From Spinacia oleracea (taxonomy: Eukaryota > Streptophyta > Magnoliopsida > Caryophyllales > Amaranthaceae), in assembly GCF_020520425.1 (NCBI RefSeq), contig NC_079487.1, forward strand, positions 11,765,501-11,829,500: a stretch of 64,000 nt of DNA, in the 5' to 3' direction. Below the pieces are notes generated by a model. It searched no databases. It was not told the DNA's origin and saw nothing but the letters and a program-made list of their open reading frames with translations. Both the position numbers and the translations under genes were made by a program. Each line of letters starts with the position of its first letter. The stretch's first letter is position 1. Shown piece after piece: positions 45,301 through 55,974 of the stretch.

Positions 45301-48300
45301 TTTGAACCAAAGAACCTAAGGAATGTTTTCAAACTTATTACACGTCTCATATGCATAGTTATAACTTTCTAAGGCCCTTTACAATCTATTATTTCACATT
45401 TAAGGCTATTTGGGTCGTCCTAGGTCATTTTTAGGCAAAAATGATGTTTTCGAACTCAACTTTGAACCAAAGAACCTAAGGAATGTTTTCAAACTTATTA
45501 CACGTCTCATATGCATAGTTATAACTTTGTAAGGCCCTTTACAATCTATTATTTCACATTTAAGGCTATTTGGGTCGTCCTAGGTCATTTTTAGGCAAAA
45601 ATGATGTTTTCGAACCCAACTTTGAACCAAAGAACCTAAGGAATGTTTTCAAACTTATTACACGTCTCATATGAATAGTTATAACTTTGTAAGGCCCTTT
45701 ACAATCTATTATTTGACATTTAAGGCTATTTGGGTCGTCCTAGGTCATTTTTAGGCAAAAATGATGTTTTCGAACCCAACTTTGAACCAAAGAACCTAAG
45801 GAATGTTTTCTAACTTATTACACGTCTCATATGCATAGTTATAACTTTCTAAGGCCCTTTACAATCTATTATTTCACATTTAAGGCTATTTGGGTCGTCC
45901 TAGGTCATTTTTAGGCAAAAATGATGTTTTCGAACCCAACTTTGAACCAAAGAACCTAAGGAATGTTTTCAAACTTATTACACGTCTCATATGCATAGTT
46001 ATAACTTTGTAAGGCCCTTTACAATCTATTATTTCACATTTAAGGCTATTTGGGTCGTCCTAGGTCATTTTTAGGCAAAAATGATGTTTTCGAACCCAAC
46101 TTTGAACCAAAGAACCTAAGGAATGTTTTCAAACTTATTACACGTCTCATATGCATAGTTATAACTTTCTAAGGCCCTTTACAATCTATTATTTCACATT
46201 TAAGGCTATTTGGGTCGTCCTAGGTCATTTTTAGGCAAAAATGATGTTTTCGAACCCAACTTTGAACCAAAGAACCTAAGGAATGTTTTCAAACTTATTA
46301 CACGTCTCATATGCATAGTTATAACTTTCTAAGGCCCTTTACAATCTATTATTTCACATTTAAGGCTATTTGGGTCGTCCTAGGTCATTTTTAGGCAAAA
46401 ATGATGTTTTCGAACCCAACTTTGAACCAAAGAACCTAAGGAATGTTTTCAAACTTATTACACGTCTCATATGCATAGTTATAACTTTCTAAGTCCCTTT
46501 ACAATCTATTATTTCACATTTAAGGCTAATTGGGTCGTCCTAGGTCATTTTTAGGCAAAAATGATGTTTTCGAACCCAACTTTGAACTAAAGAACCTAAG
46601 GCAAAAATTTTGGCAAAAATGGCATTTTCATATGCATACTTTACTTACTTGTTTAGTGGCTCCTTAATCATCAAATTTCTCTTCTTCTGTTGAGAATCAA
46701 ATATGTAGACCTCACGTTTAGACAAGCAAAGAACTAAAAGCATCCAGTGACTCCTACATACAAACAATAAACGTATGTAGTTAGAAAAAAAAAAGTTAAA
46801 TTTATAACAATCAATTAAAAACGAAGTTCAAAGTAATTTTCATACTTTTCGTAGTATGGACATAAGATGAATGTCTTAGAACTAAGTGCACTCATGGACC
46901 TCGTCATGTACAATAGAATTCGATCTGCATCGGACTTTAACATGGTGGCCGAGATCATCTCCGGGCACATGAATCCAATACTATTGGGGTGACAATCATC
47001 GTGAAAACACAACTCACTCAAAGCCCTATAATATAGAGTGTAAGAACGTTAAGACAATCATAAAAATCAAATTTAGGGGCAAAATATGAATTTAGGTAAC
47101 TCACGTAGCAAAAACTTGTATTATTGATATATTGAGCCATGCTCCCGAGAGAAGTTGATCGGTGTCTTCAACGGTGACACTAATTTCAAATTCCTTTTCC
47201 ATATTGAATGTCCTTTTAGTGCAATGTACCTTAACGTGCTCCCCTTCTTTTAATCCCAACATCATAGTTTTCATCACATTGCACTTACCACTCAAATTTT
47301 GCACTTTATAATTTTCAAGGAAATAGGTTTTTGATTTAGTGTTGGACGCTTTTGTTCCACTTCCCCCAACCACTATCTCTTTCCCTTTGTTCCCTTTCCC
47401 TTTAGGCTCTTTACTTGTAGGCTTGTTTACCTGAGGTATGATTTTCAAATAACGATATACATATTAGTGAGCATACATGGTATAATAGTTCTACTTCAAA
47501 TTATCATGCATATGTTAGTTACCTCCTCATTCGTAAGCGACACCAAATGTTTTGGCCACTGAGTGAAGGTACCATGAGCTTGAGCAAGTTTCTTAATATA
47601 TTGAGAAGGCACGGGGACGGGAGCTTCTTTGTACGCGGGCTCAAAATCATCAACGCTCACTTTCACGTTATCGGACGTGACGTCGTTGTGGTGATCAAGG
47701 AGCAACTCTGGACATATGGTACCATAGGCAACAAAGACTTTCTCCGAGCCTATGTTCAGGTATAGATGGCACGGGACAGGTTCCTTATTATTTATTTTGA
47801 ACAATAACGCAAATACAATGTAACATGTTAGAAAAGTTCAATAGAATTAACTAGAAACAAAGTACTTGAAAAACACAAATTATCATACCGTAATGTCGGC
47901 AAATGGATCTAAACCCCCGGAACGACAACTACTATGAACATTTGCGTCTATCCTCATATGGCTTGGTATTTGGACACCAAGTTCTTTAGCAAATGTGATA
48001 AATTTCTCCATGACCATGGCATCCATCTTGGAGTTCATCTCTTGTATTGTCTCATCTTTGACCCTTTTGGTCACTCTTGCTTCCATTTCCTCCATCTCCG
48101 CATCTCCATACCGTCGAAAGCTACGCCGCTCTCCGGTCCCCCACACAGCTTTGATGCCTACTCCACCACCAAATGTTAGTGGTCTCCCTTCTTTAGTCTT
48201 ACCAAGTGCACGAGATAAGACATCATCTCGTGCACTTTTGGGAACAAATTCCCCTTCATCTTGTTTCCTTTTCCATTCATCCTACATGAAATCAAATGGT

Positions 48301-49347
48301 TTTGAGAAAAGTTCAACACTTGGTTTCATATTTAAGAACATATATGAAATTAGAGGAATCACAACATTACGCAAAATTGTTAAATGAACTTACAATATTT
48401 TCTTTGACCTTTTGTGTGCCCTCATCCGGCAAGTAAGGATTTCCTTTCTCATCTGGTTTCGATCTTGCAAGAAGCCATAAACATGTCCTACTCGGCAAAC
48501 TTGAAGAAATTGTAGACGCAGAGGAACCTTCAGATGACGAAGAAACTGAGGGAATGTACCCTTTTCTCTGCCATTCACTTGTCATTTCAGCATATGATTT
48601 CTGTCCCATATGATGAGGATATATGTTGAAAGATTGACTTTGTCTTGCTTTCTCACTTATTTCCTAATTTTAGGGGGGTAAAAGAAATTATTACAACAAA
48701 ATAAAACTTAGATTATAACAAGACTTTAAATAAGAATAATTTTTATACCTCAGCTTCTTCGGAGGTACGTATCTTCACAAATTCCTTCCATATATCCTTA
48801 GTTATATAACTATACAAATCATATGGAATCTTTTCATCTTTTGGCCTTTTCCTTATACCCCGAATCCAACCAGTCGTCAATCTTGATTTGAATTCCCTCC
48901 AACGCTTATCACAACTCTTTAAGACAACTTCTTTCTTAGTTTCATCTGTGATATGAAATTCTCTCTAAATGAAAGAAAAAGAAAAGGAACAAGAAAGTCT
49001 TTTAGCACATGAAAAAGACACGTAGATATGTACAACTGAATTTCCAAAATAAAACCGGTTACCTTGACGTCTTCCCACAAAGTGTCTTTTATTCCTTGTG
49101 AAACATCTTCCCAGGTTCTGATCAATATTGAAACCTTTGCGCGACTTATCTCGCCAATGTGATTCTTGTAATCCGTTGCCCATTTCCCTGTGGGTCGGTC
49201 CAAGTGATCCCATTCAATTTTTCTTGGAACCCCGGGCATGGATTTTATTCCTTTTGTAGGGCCTCTTGGCTTCTTTTTTTGCTTTTGGGGCACTTGATTT
49301 GGTGATTTGTTAGAAGGACCTGAATTTGCGTGTTGATCTTCATCCAT
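42388..49347 (-). CDS. TNP1-like protein fused to a ULP1/C48 protease-like domain (11 exons)
   Basis: Exons (minus strand): 49347-49063, 48964-48749, 48663-48394, 48281-47889, 47783-47523, 47430-47105, 47025-46846, 46753-46649, 42862-42793, 42681-42583, 42481-42388. All start after AG and end before GT. Exon 1 has a basic N-terminus and the Ptta/En/Spm segment HIGEISRAKVSILIRTWEDV; exon 2 has CDKRWREFKSRLTTGW. Exons 7-11 form a C48 cysteine-protease domain: a PEMISATML-type start, SHWMLLVLCL with the catalytic His, VYIFDSQ with the Asp, then QQPGSLDCGYYVMRFMYD with Gln and the catalytic Cys, ending NNVEF. All four residues expected of the ULP1 fold are present. The N-terminal part should bind subterminal repeats; ULP1 domains cleave SUMO-type conjugates, and their role in CACTA elements is unknown. 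I saw no stop codon in the model, but exact splice sites of exons 2 and 5 are uncertain. The intron between exons 8 and 9 is 3.8 kb and nearly filled by satellite. Confidence 0.85.
42991..46600. repeat. 160-bp satellite array A (about 22.6 copies) in an intron
   Basis: The word ACAATCTATTATTTCACATT recurs every 160 bp from 43141 to 46501 (one copy has a single change). Copies are nearly identical, with recurring variants (GCATAG/GAATAG, TTCTAAG/TTGTAAG, CTAAT/CTATT). The first unit has a few extra bases near 43012 and the last is cut after AAGAACCTAAGG. The array lies between exons 8 and 9 of the ULP1-like gene. Confidence 0.98.
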
Positions 49348-49420
49348 GCCTGACGGTACTGCATTGGAAAATCATCAAAATTACATACCTTCAAAAGCAG
49401 GATTTTAAAATAAAAATAAA

Positions 49421-50180
49421 GTTCTGATCAGTTCTGTGCACTGATCTGCACAGCTCAGATCAGAACTGTGCAGATCAGTGCACAGAACTGGTCAGAACTG
49501 ATCAGTTCTGTGCACTGATCTGCACAGCTCAGATCAGAACTGTGCAGATCAGTGCACAGAACTGATCAGAGCTGACCAGTTCTGTGCACTGATCTGCACA
49601 GCTCAGATCAGAACTGTGCAGATCAGTGCACAGAACTGGTCAGAACTGATCAGTTCTGTGCACTGATCTGCACAGCTTAGATCAGAACTGTGCAGATCAG
49701 TGCACAGAACTGGTCAGAGCTGACCAGTTCTGTGCACTGATCTGCACAGCTCAGATCAGAACTGTGCAGATCAGTGCACAGAACTGATCAGAGCTGACCA
49801 GTTCTGTGCACTGATCTGCACAGCTCAGATCAGAACTGTGCAGATCAGTGCACAGAACTGATCAGAGCTGATCAGTTCTGTGCACTGATCTGCACAGCTC
49901 AGATCAGAACTGTGCAGATCAGTGCACAGAACTGATCAGAACTGACCAGTTCTGTGCACTGATCTGCACAGTTCTGATCTGAGCTGTGCAGATCAGTGCA
50001 CAGAACTGATCAGAGCTGACCAGTTCTGTGCACTGATCTGCACAGCTCAGATCAGAACTATGCAGATCAGTGCACAGAACTGATCAGTTCTGACCAGTTC
50101 TGTGCACTGATCTGCACAGTTCTGATCTGAGCTGTGCAGATCAGTGCATAGAACTGGTCAGTTCTGATCAGTTCTGTACA
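49421..50180. repeat. 74-bp tandem array of palindromic units (about 10 copies)
   Basis: GTTCTGTGCACTGATCTGCA recurs at 49431, 49505, 49579, 49653, 49727, 49801, 49875, 49949, 50023 and 50097, a strict 74-bp period, with a last partial copy at 50171. Each unit is a hairpin with 25-bp complementary arms (the arm begins CAGTTCTGTGCACTGATC) around a 12-bp loop. In most units the loop is CTCAGATCAGAA; in two it is the exact inverse. The array lies upstream of the TNP1-like/ULP1 gene (-) and downstream of TNP2. Confidence 0.97.
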
Positions 50181-50540
50181 AATGCTGGGGAATGAATTTG
50201 AATATGCAAAATTTTGGTCCACAAACCCACCCAAAAACAGACTGTTCTTTAAAGATTAAGCAACAAAGAAAGCACAACCAAGCTCCTGAAATAACCTTCA
50301 GATACTAACAACCAGCAATTAGATGGTACACAGGAACTTAGCAGACACTTAAATCCAAATAAGATGTTTTTTTTCCGGGTTGGGAGGTAGTTTGGGAGTG
50401 CAAACATGGATGACATAATATCCAGCTCCATGAGCATAATATAGAGACCAGTTGCATAAGAATTCAAGGAGTATGGAAATTCCCTGAATAAAGAAGTATC
50501 AGGTGTAACCATCCATCATCCTTTGAACAACCACCACTAT
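50181..50540. other. Spacer between the palindrome and satellite arrays
   Basis: No gene is supported. It probably contains the start of the TNP1-like/ULP1 transcript (minus strand) or simple spacer of CACTA-4. Confidence 0.4.
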
Positions 50541-51757
50541 CCTAAAGCCTCGTACTAATCTATTATTCCACATTTAAGGGTAATTGGGTCGTTATAGTAC
50601 ATATTTAGGCAAAAATGACGTTTTCGAACCCAACTTTGAACCAAAGAACCTAAGGAATGTTTTCAAACTTATTACATGTCTCATATACATAGTTATAACT
50701 TTCTAAGCCTCGTAATAATCTATTATTCCACATTTAAGGGTAATTGGGTCGTTATATTACATATTTAGGCAAAAATGACATTTTCGAACCCAACTTTGAA
50801 CCAAAGAACCTAAGGAATGTTTTCAAACTTATTACATGTCTCATATGCATAGTTATAACTTTCTAAGCCTCGTACTAATCTATTATTCCACATTTAAGGG
50901 TAATTGGGTCGTTATAGTACATATTTAGGCAAAAATGACATTTTCGAACCCAACTTTGAACCAAAGAACCTAAGGAATGTTTTCAAACTTATTACATGTC
51001 TCATATGCATAGTTATAACTTTCTAAGCCTCGTAATAATCTATTATTCCACATTTAAGGGTAATTGGGTCGTTATAGTACATATTTAGGCAAAAATGACA
51101 TTTTCGAACCCAACTTTGAACCAAAGAACCTAAGGAATGTTTTCAAACTTATTACATGTCTCATATGCATAGTTATAACTTTCTAAGCCTCGTACTAATC
51201 TATTATTCCACATTTAAGGGTAATTGGGTCGTTATAGTACATATTTAGGCAAAAATGACATTTTCGAACCCAACTTTGAACCAAAGAACCTAAGGAATGT
51301 TTTCAAACTTATTACATGTCTCATATGCATAGTTATAACTTTCTAAGCCTCGTAATAATCTATTATTCCACATTTAAGGGTAATTGGGTCGTTATAGTAC
51401 ATATTTAGGCAAAAATGACATTTTCGAACCCAACTTTGAACCAAAGAACCTAAGGAATGTTTTCAAACTTATTACATGTCTCATATGCATAGTTATAACT
51501 TTCTAAGCCTCGTACTAATCTATTATTCCACATTTAAGGGTAATTGGGTCGTTATAGTACATATTTAGGCAAAAATGACATTTTCGAACCCAACTTTGAA
51601 CCAAAGAACCTAAGGAATGTTTTCAAACTTATTACATGTCTCATATGCATAGTTATAACTTTCTAAGCCTCGTACTAATCTATTATTCCACATTTAAGGG
51701 TAATTGGGTCGTTATAGTACATATTTAGGCAAAAATGACATTTTCGAACCCAACTTT
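50541..51757. repeat. 160-bp satellite array B (about 7.6 copies)
   Basis: CGTACTAATC or CGTAATAATC recurs every 160 bp from 50551 to 51671. The unit is clearly related to array A (shared GAACCCAACTTTGAACCAAA and AGAACCTAAGGAATG segments) and has the same orientation, but differs at fixed positions. Its left edge is AAAGCCTCGTAC and its right edge is cut after GAACCCAACTTT, about 60 bp beyond the TNP2 stop. Confidence 0.97.
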
Positions 51758-51815
51758 TAACTAATCTACAAATTAACTTGGTGAAAAAATAGTTGCCAAA
51801 ATAGTACCTATCTCA

Positions 51816-54800
51816 CTATTTCTCTTTTTCAACATAAAATCCTTCATCATGATCTCGGCGTGTATAACTCATGTCAACATCGTCAATCATTTGAGGGATA
51901 TGCCAGGAGGAAGGTGGAATCTCATTAAACTGCTCATCATACTCTTCTTCATCATCTACATCCTCAACGCCAAGTATTCTTCTTTTGCCTTCCAGAACAA
52001 CTGACCAACTACGATCGGCAGGGTCAACCATGTAAAAGATTTGTTTTGCCTGTGATGCTAATATGAAAGGATCTGCAAGATGCCCAACTCGACTAAAGTT
52101 TACAAGTGTCAGGTACCCATGTTCATCCTTTTTGACACCGCGACTAATATCAACCCACTTGCACCGGAATAGAGGAATCTTAAAATACTTATATTCCAAC
52201 TCTAATATTTCTTCAATGACTCCATAGTAAGAGTTCGTCTTATCTACAAGTGTTCTATCTTTTACACTAGCATACTCTGAAGACAAACATATTGCCGTAA
52301 CACCACTATTTTGCATCGTCGTTTTGTCATCTTGTCGCTTCGTGTAAAAAGAATAGCCATTGATGTCGTACCCCTCATAAGATATGACTTGACATTTAGG
52401 ACCATATGCCAACCATCTCACCATGTCAGATACCTCATTAGGCGTGTCGGAAAATTGATCCATCACTCGACGCTTGAACCATGTGAGGAATGAACGATTA
52501 TGCTCTTTTATCAGTTGAGGACCATTTTTTGAAGGATATTGCTCTCTAAGAAAGTTCATGTGCTCAGCCACGTATGGATGGACTTCACTAAGACTTTGCA
52601 CCACAAACAGCTCAACCTTACACATCATTTCAGAACTGATTGATATCCTTTTCTTGCCAATTGTACCTTGACCCCCAAGTCTCCCATCATGTCTAGACTT
52701 TGGTACTCCGACTTCTTTCAAACGTGCCATATATTGAGAAACCCATGCAGCAACTTCCTCCGCGACGGTTCGTTGGACAATACTAGCTTCAGGTTTGGCC
52801 GGATTCATCACTCTATTTTTCAAGGTACCCATTTCCCGTTCAAAGGGATACATGTACCTCATACAAACTGGCCCACAAAGCTTAATTTCACGAACAAGAT
52901 GAATAATCAAATGAGGCATCATGTCAAAGAATGATGGCGGAAAATACTTTTCAAACCGACACATGGTCTCAAGTACATCAGCCTGCAAATCATCCAGTAT
53001 TGTTGGATTGATCACCTTGCTACAAATTGTGTTGAAAAAGAAACACAATCTTGTAATGGTATACCTCACTTGTGGCGGCAATATCCCTCGAATTGCAACC
53101 GGCAGCAATTGTTGCATCAACACGTGACAATCATGAGATTTCATTCCAACTAATTTCAAGTCAGACATGGACACAAGTCTACGAAAATTTGAAGAGTAAC
53201 CGGCAGGGACCTTTAAGCCATGCAAAGACTCACAAAAGCTAACTTTCTCCTTTTTAGACAAGGTGAAACAAGCTGGGGGAAGGTACCAGCGTTTTCCCCT
53301 TTCTTGAGGTGCCAACTCGGAGCGACCCATAGCAGCCATATCTTGTCTAACTTTAGGCCCATCCTTCGTTTTCCCTTGCATATTCAACAATGTCCCAACA
53401 ATGGCATCACAAACATTTTTCTCAATATGCATTACATCCAAACAATGCCTAACTTCCAAATCTCTCCAATATGGGAGATCCCAAAAGATAGACCTCTTCT
53501 TGTAACCACCACTTGGCTGACCTTTATAAGGCTTACCAAACTCTGTCTCAATGTCTTTAACCCGTTCATAAACCTCACACGCACATAAGGAGGCAGGAGC
53601 TTCTCTCATCTCCAATTCTCCATTAAAAGCTTCCTTCTCTTTTCGAAATGGATGATCTTCAGGAAGATACATCCGGTAATCCATGTACACATCTTTCCCA
53701 CAAAATTTTAGGCGCCTCGAGACCAAATCATCATGACAAACTGGACATGCCTTCTTTCCCTTTACAGAATACCCTGACAAATTTCCATAAGCCGGGAAAT
53801 CATTTATCGTACAAAAAATCATGGCACGTAAAGTGAAATTGGTTTTGGTGTATGCATCAAACATCAACACCCCTTCATCCCACAACAATTTCAAATCTTC
53901 AATGAGTGGCTCTAGATACACATCTATGTCATTTCCGGGTTGTTTAGGCCCAGAGATTAAGAGCGACAACATGATGTATCTACGCTTCATGCATAACCAA
54001 GGAGGCAAATTGTATATGGTGAGAAGAACCGGCCAAGTGCTATATTGGGTACTAAGTGTCCCAAATGGGTTCATTCCATCCGTGCAAAGACCAAGCCTGA
54101 GATTCTGAACTTCTTCCCTAAAGACCTTGTACTTTCGATCAATGTTCCTCCATTGTGGAGAATCAGCAGGATGCCTCATTAACCCATCTTTCTTCCTCCC
54201 CTCGGCATGCCACCTCAAGAGTTTTGCAGTTTTCTCTTCTGAGAAAAGGCGCTTAAATCTTGGTATAATTGGAAGATACCAAAGCACCTTAGCCGGAGAA
54301 GGTTTCTTCTTAGTTGATGTTGCATAATTCTCCACGATCTTGTAACGGGACAATCCGCATCTTGGACACTCATGCAGATTTGCATACTGCTTTCGATACA
54401 ACACGCAATCATTTGGACACGCGTGTATCTTCTCATAATCCATACCCAAAGGACACATAAGCTTCTGGGCCTCATAGTTAGACCTTGGAAGTTTGTTTCC
54501 TTCAGGAAGATTACCAGACGTGGCCTCCAAAAACTGTGAAAAACTCTTGTTGGTCCAACCGTTTTCCACCTTTAAGTTGAAATATTCGATGACGGCACCA
54601 AGTACAGTTTGTGTAGAACCAGGATATAATGGTGTTGCGGAAGCTTTGATTATACTATCATACATATGGGGACGCTCAACGAAATGATGGTCTTCCACAT
54701 CATGCATCATATCATCTATCCTATCTTTCTCCTCTTCTTCCTCACTTTCAACACCAATATCATCCTCAATTTCATTATCATCACCATTATCACAATGATT

Positions 54801-55085
54801 ATGCTGACTCGAGCTCGGCATACTAGAACTTGCCCCATGATCTATGCTCTCACCATGCCATGTCCACGTCGTGTAGTTACCCTTAAAACCGCGACGAACT
54901 ATGTGATCAACAATATCATCAATATCCCGATACCCCCTTGAATTATTGCAATCACAACAAGGACACAGAATTAAACTTGATTCATGTTTTGATTGATGTT
55001 TCAAGGCAACCTTAATGAACTCTTGAATCCCTTGTAAGAACCTTGTAGAAAATCGTTTACTACCATACATCCAACTCCGATCCAT
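51816..55085 (-). CDS. TNP2-type CACTA transposase, intact
   Basis: From the ATG at 55085 (MDRSWMYG; a TTG two codons upstream extends the frame but is not a likely start) to the stop at 51816 the frame is open for 1,089 residues in one exon. Domains: N-terminal transposase-associated region with CPCCDCNN; Transposase_21 with LCTDGMNPFGTLSTQYSTW and NLPPWLCMKRRYIM; DUF4218 with FCESLHGLKVPAGYSSN and PPSFFDMMPHLIIHLVRE; DUF4216 with NSYYGVIEEILELEYKYFKI and HLADPFILASQAKQIFY; an acidic C-terminus with SYTRRDHDEGFYV. Length and order match the CACTA-3 gene. It should act in the nucleus on the element ends. No stop or frameshift was seen, so it could still be active if transcribed. Its 3' untranslated region runs into satellite array B. 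Confidence 0.96.
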   Translation of the reverse strand: MDRSWMYGSKRFSTRFLQGIQEFIKVALKHQSKHESSLILCPCCDCNNSRGYRDIDDIVDHIVRRGFKGNYTTWTWHGESIDHGASSSMPSSSQHNHCDNGDDNEIEDDIGVESEEEEEKDRIDDMMHDVEDHHFVERPHMYDSIIKASATPLYPGSTQTVLGAVIEYFNLKVENGWTNKSFSQFLEATSGNLPEGNKLPRSNYEAQKLMCPLGMDYEKIHACPNDCVLYRKQYANLHECPRCGLSRYKIVENYATSTKKKPSPAKVLWYLPIIPRFKRLFSEEKTAKLLRWHAEGRKKDGLMRHPADSPQWRNIDRKYKVFREEVQNLRLGLCTDGMNPFGTLSTQYSTWPVLLTIYNLPPWLCMKRRYIMLSLLISGPKQPGNDIDVYLEPLIEDLKLLWDEGVLMFDAYTKTNFTLRAMIFCTINDFPAYGNLSGYSVKGKKACPVCHDDLVSRRLKFCGKDVYMDYRMYLPEDHPFRKEKEAFNGELEMREAPASLCACEVYERVKDIETEFGKPYKGQPSGGYKKRSIFWDLPYWRDLEVRHCLDVMHIEKNVCDAIVGTLLNMQGKTKDGPKVRQDMAAMGRSELAPQERGKRWYLPPACFTLSKKEKVSFCESLHGLKVPAGYSSNFRRLVSMSDLKLVGMKSHDCHVLMQQLLPVAIRGILPPQVRYTITRLCFFFNTICSKVINPTILDDLQADVLETMCRFEKYFPPSFFDMMPHLIIHLVREIKLCGPVCMRYMYPFEREMGTLKNRVMNPAKPEASIVQRTVAEEVAAWVSQYMARLKEVGVPKSRHDGRLGGQGTIGKKRISISSEMMCKVELFVVQSLSEVHPYVAEHMNFLREQYPSKNGPQLIKEHNRSFLTWFKRRVMDQFSDTPNEVSDMVRWLAYGPKCQVISYEGYDINGYSFYTKRQDDKTTMQNSGVTAICLSSEYASVKDRTLVDKTNSYYGVIEEILELEYKYFKIPLFRCKWVDISRGVKKDEHGYLTLVNFSRVGHLADPFILASQAKQIFYMVDPADRSWSVVLEGKRRILGVEDVDDEEEYDEQFNEIPPSSWHIPQMIDDVDMSYTRRDHDEGFYVEKEK

Positions 55086-55235
55086 TTTCAACCACTAGAC
55101 CAAATTTTGTCAAAGGTTAGAATATAAACTAGGCTATTCATATCATTATAAATCCAAAATTTTGTAGCAAACCCAAAACATGATTTCATATATCACCTAA
55201 ATTCATTTCATACCCAAAACTTCATTTCATAACTT

Positions 55236-55450
55236 TTAATTCAACAAAACCTAACAACTAAAATTCAACAAAACCTAAATCCTAAAATGTACCCAATTAA
55301 AATTCAACTAAAATTCAACAAAACCTACAACTAAAATTCAACAAAACCTAAATCCTAAAATGTACCCAATTAAAATTCAACTAAAATTCAACAAAACCTA
55401 CAACTAAAATTCAACAAAACCTAAATCCTAAAATGTACCCAATTAAAATT
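55236..55450. repeat. 73-bp AT-rich tandem repeat upstream of TNP2
   Basis: AATCCTAAAATGTACCCAAT recurs at a 73-bp spacing (CCT at 55281, 55354 and 55427), built of AAAATTCAACAAAACCTA words. It lies in the TNP2 promoter or leader region. Confidence 0.85.
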
Positions 55451-55599
55451 CAACAAATAATATCAACCATTAAAATTCAATTATAATGCATAATTAAAAT
55501 TCAATTATAATGTCCACAATTAAAATTAAAATGCACAATTAAAATTCAATAAATATCAAAATTAAAATTCAATACCTAAGAGAGGAGAGACTACAATGA

Positions 55600-55680
55600 A
55601 CAAGGGCGGCTGAGTGGGCGGCGGCGTGAAGGAGTGAGTGGGCGGCGGCGTGAAGGAGTGAGTGGGCGGCAGCGTGGACG
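55600..55680. repeat. Short GC-rich tandem repeat in the TNP2 upstream region
   Basis: About three copies of a unit containing GGCGGCGTGAAGGAGTGAGT. Open frames across it are low-complexity and not supported as genes. Confidence 0.7.
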
Positions 55681-55974
55681 ACTTCCTTGGCCGTGGGCAG
55701 CGGCTCTAAAAAGGGAGTACAGCAAGAAGGAGTGAAGCAGTGAAGTGCAGCGCAGTGAAGGGGCAGCGCAGTGAAGAAACGGCGGAAGGCACGGAAGGCG
55801 GCAGTGAAGCAACGACGGCAGGGTGAAGCCGCCGGTGAGACTCTAGCAGTGTTGGTGTTTGGTTTCGTTTGGGAGTGAAGCAGTGTTGGTTGTTTGTCGA
55901 GCAAAACCTAAGTCAGAATGAAGCTTGAAAGCAATTAAGCGTGAGCGCGAATTCGAAAAAAAAAAATCAAAACA

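Noticed and set aside
42991-46600. Could the 160-bp array be a CRISPR array?
   Set aside because: There are no distinct spacers, the whole 160-bp unit is repeated, and this is plant DNA with a transposon intron around it.
49421-50180. Could the palindromic array be a set of riboswitches, terminators or an origin?
   Set aside because: It is a strict tandem repeat of one hairpin in plant DNA. I see no basis for a specific function.
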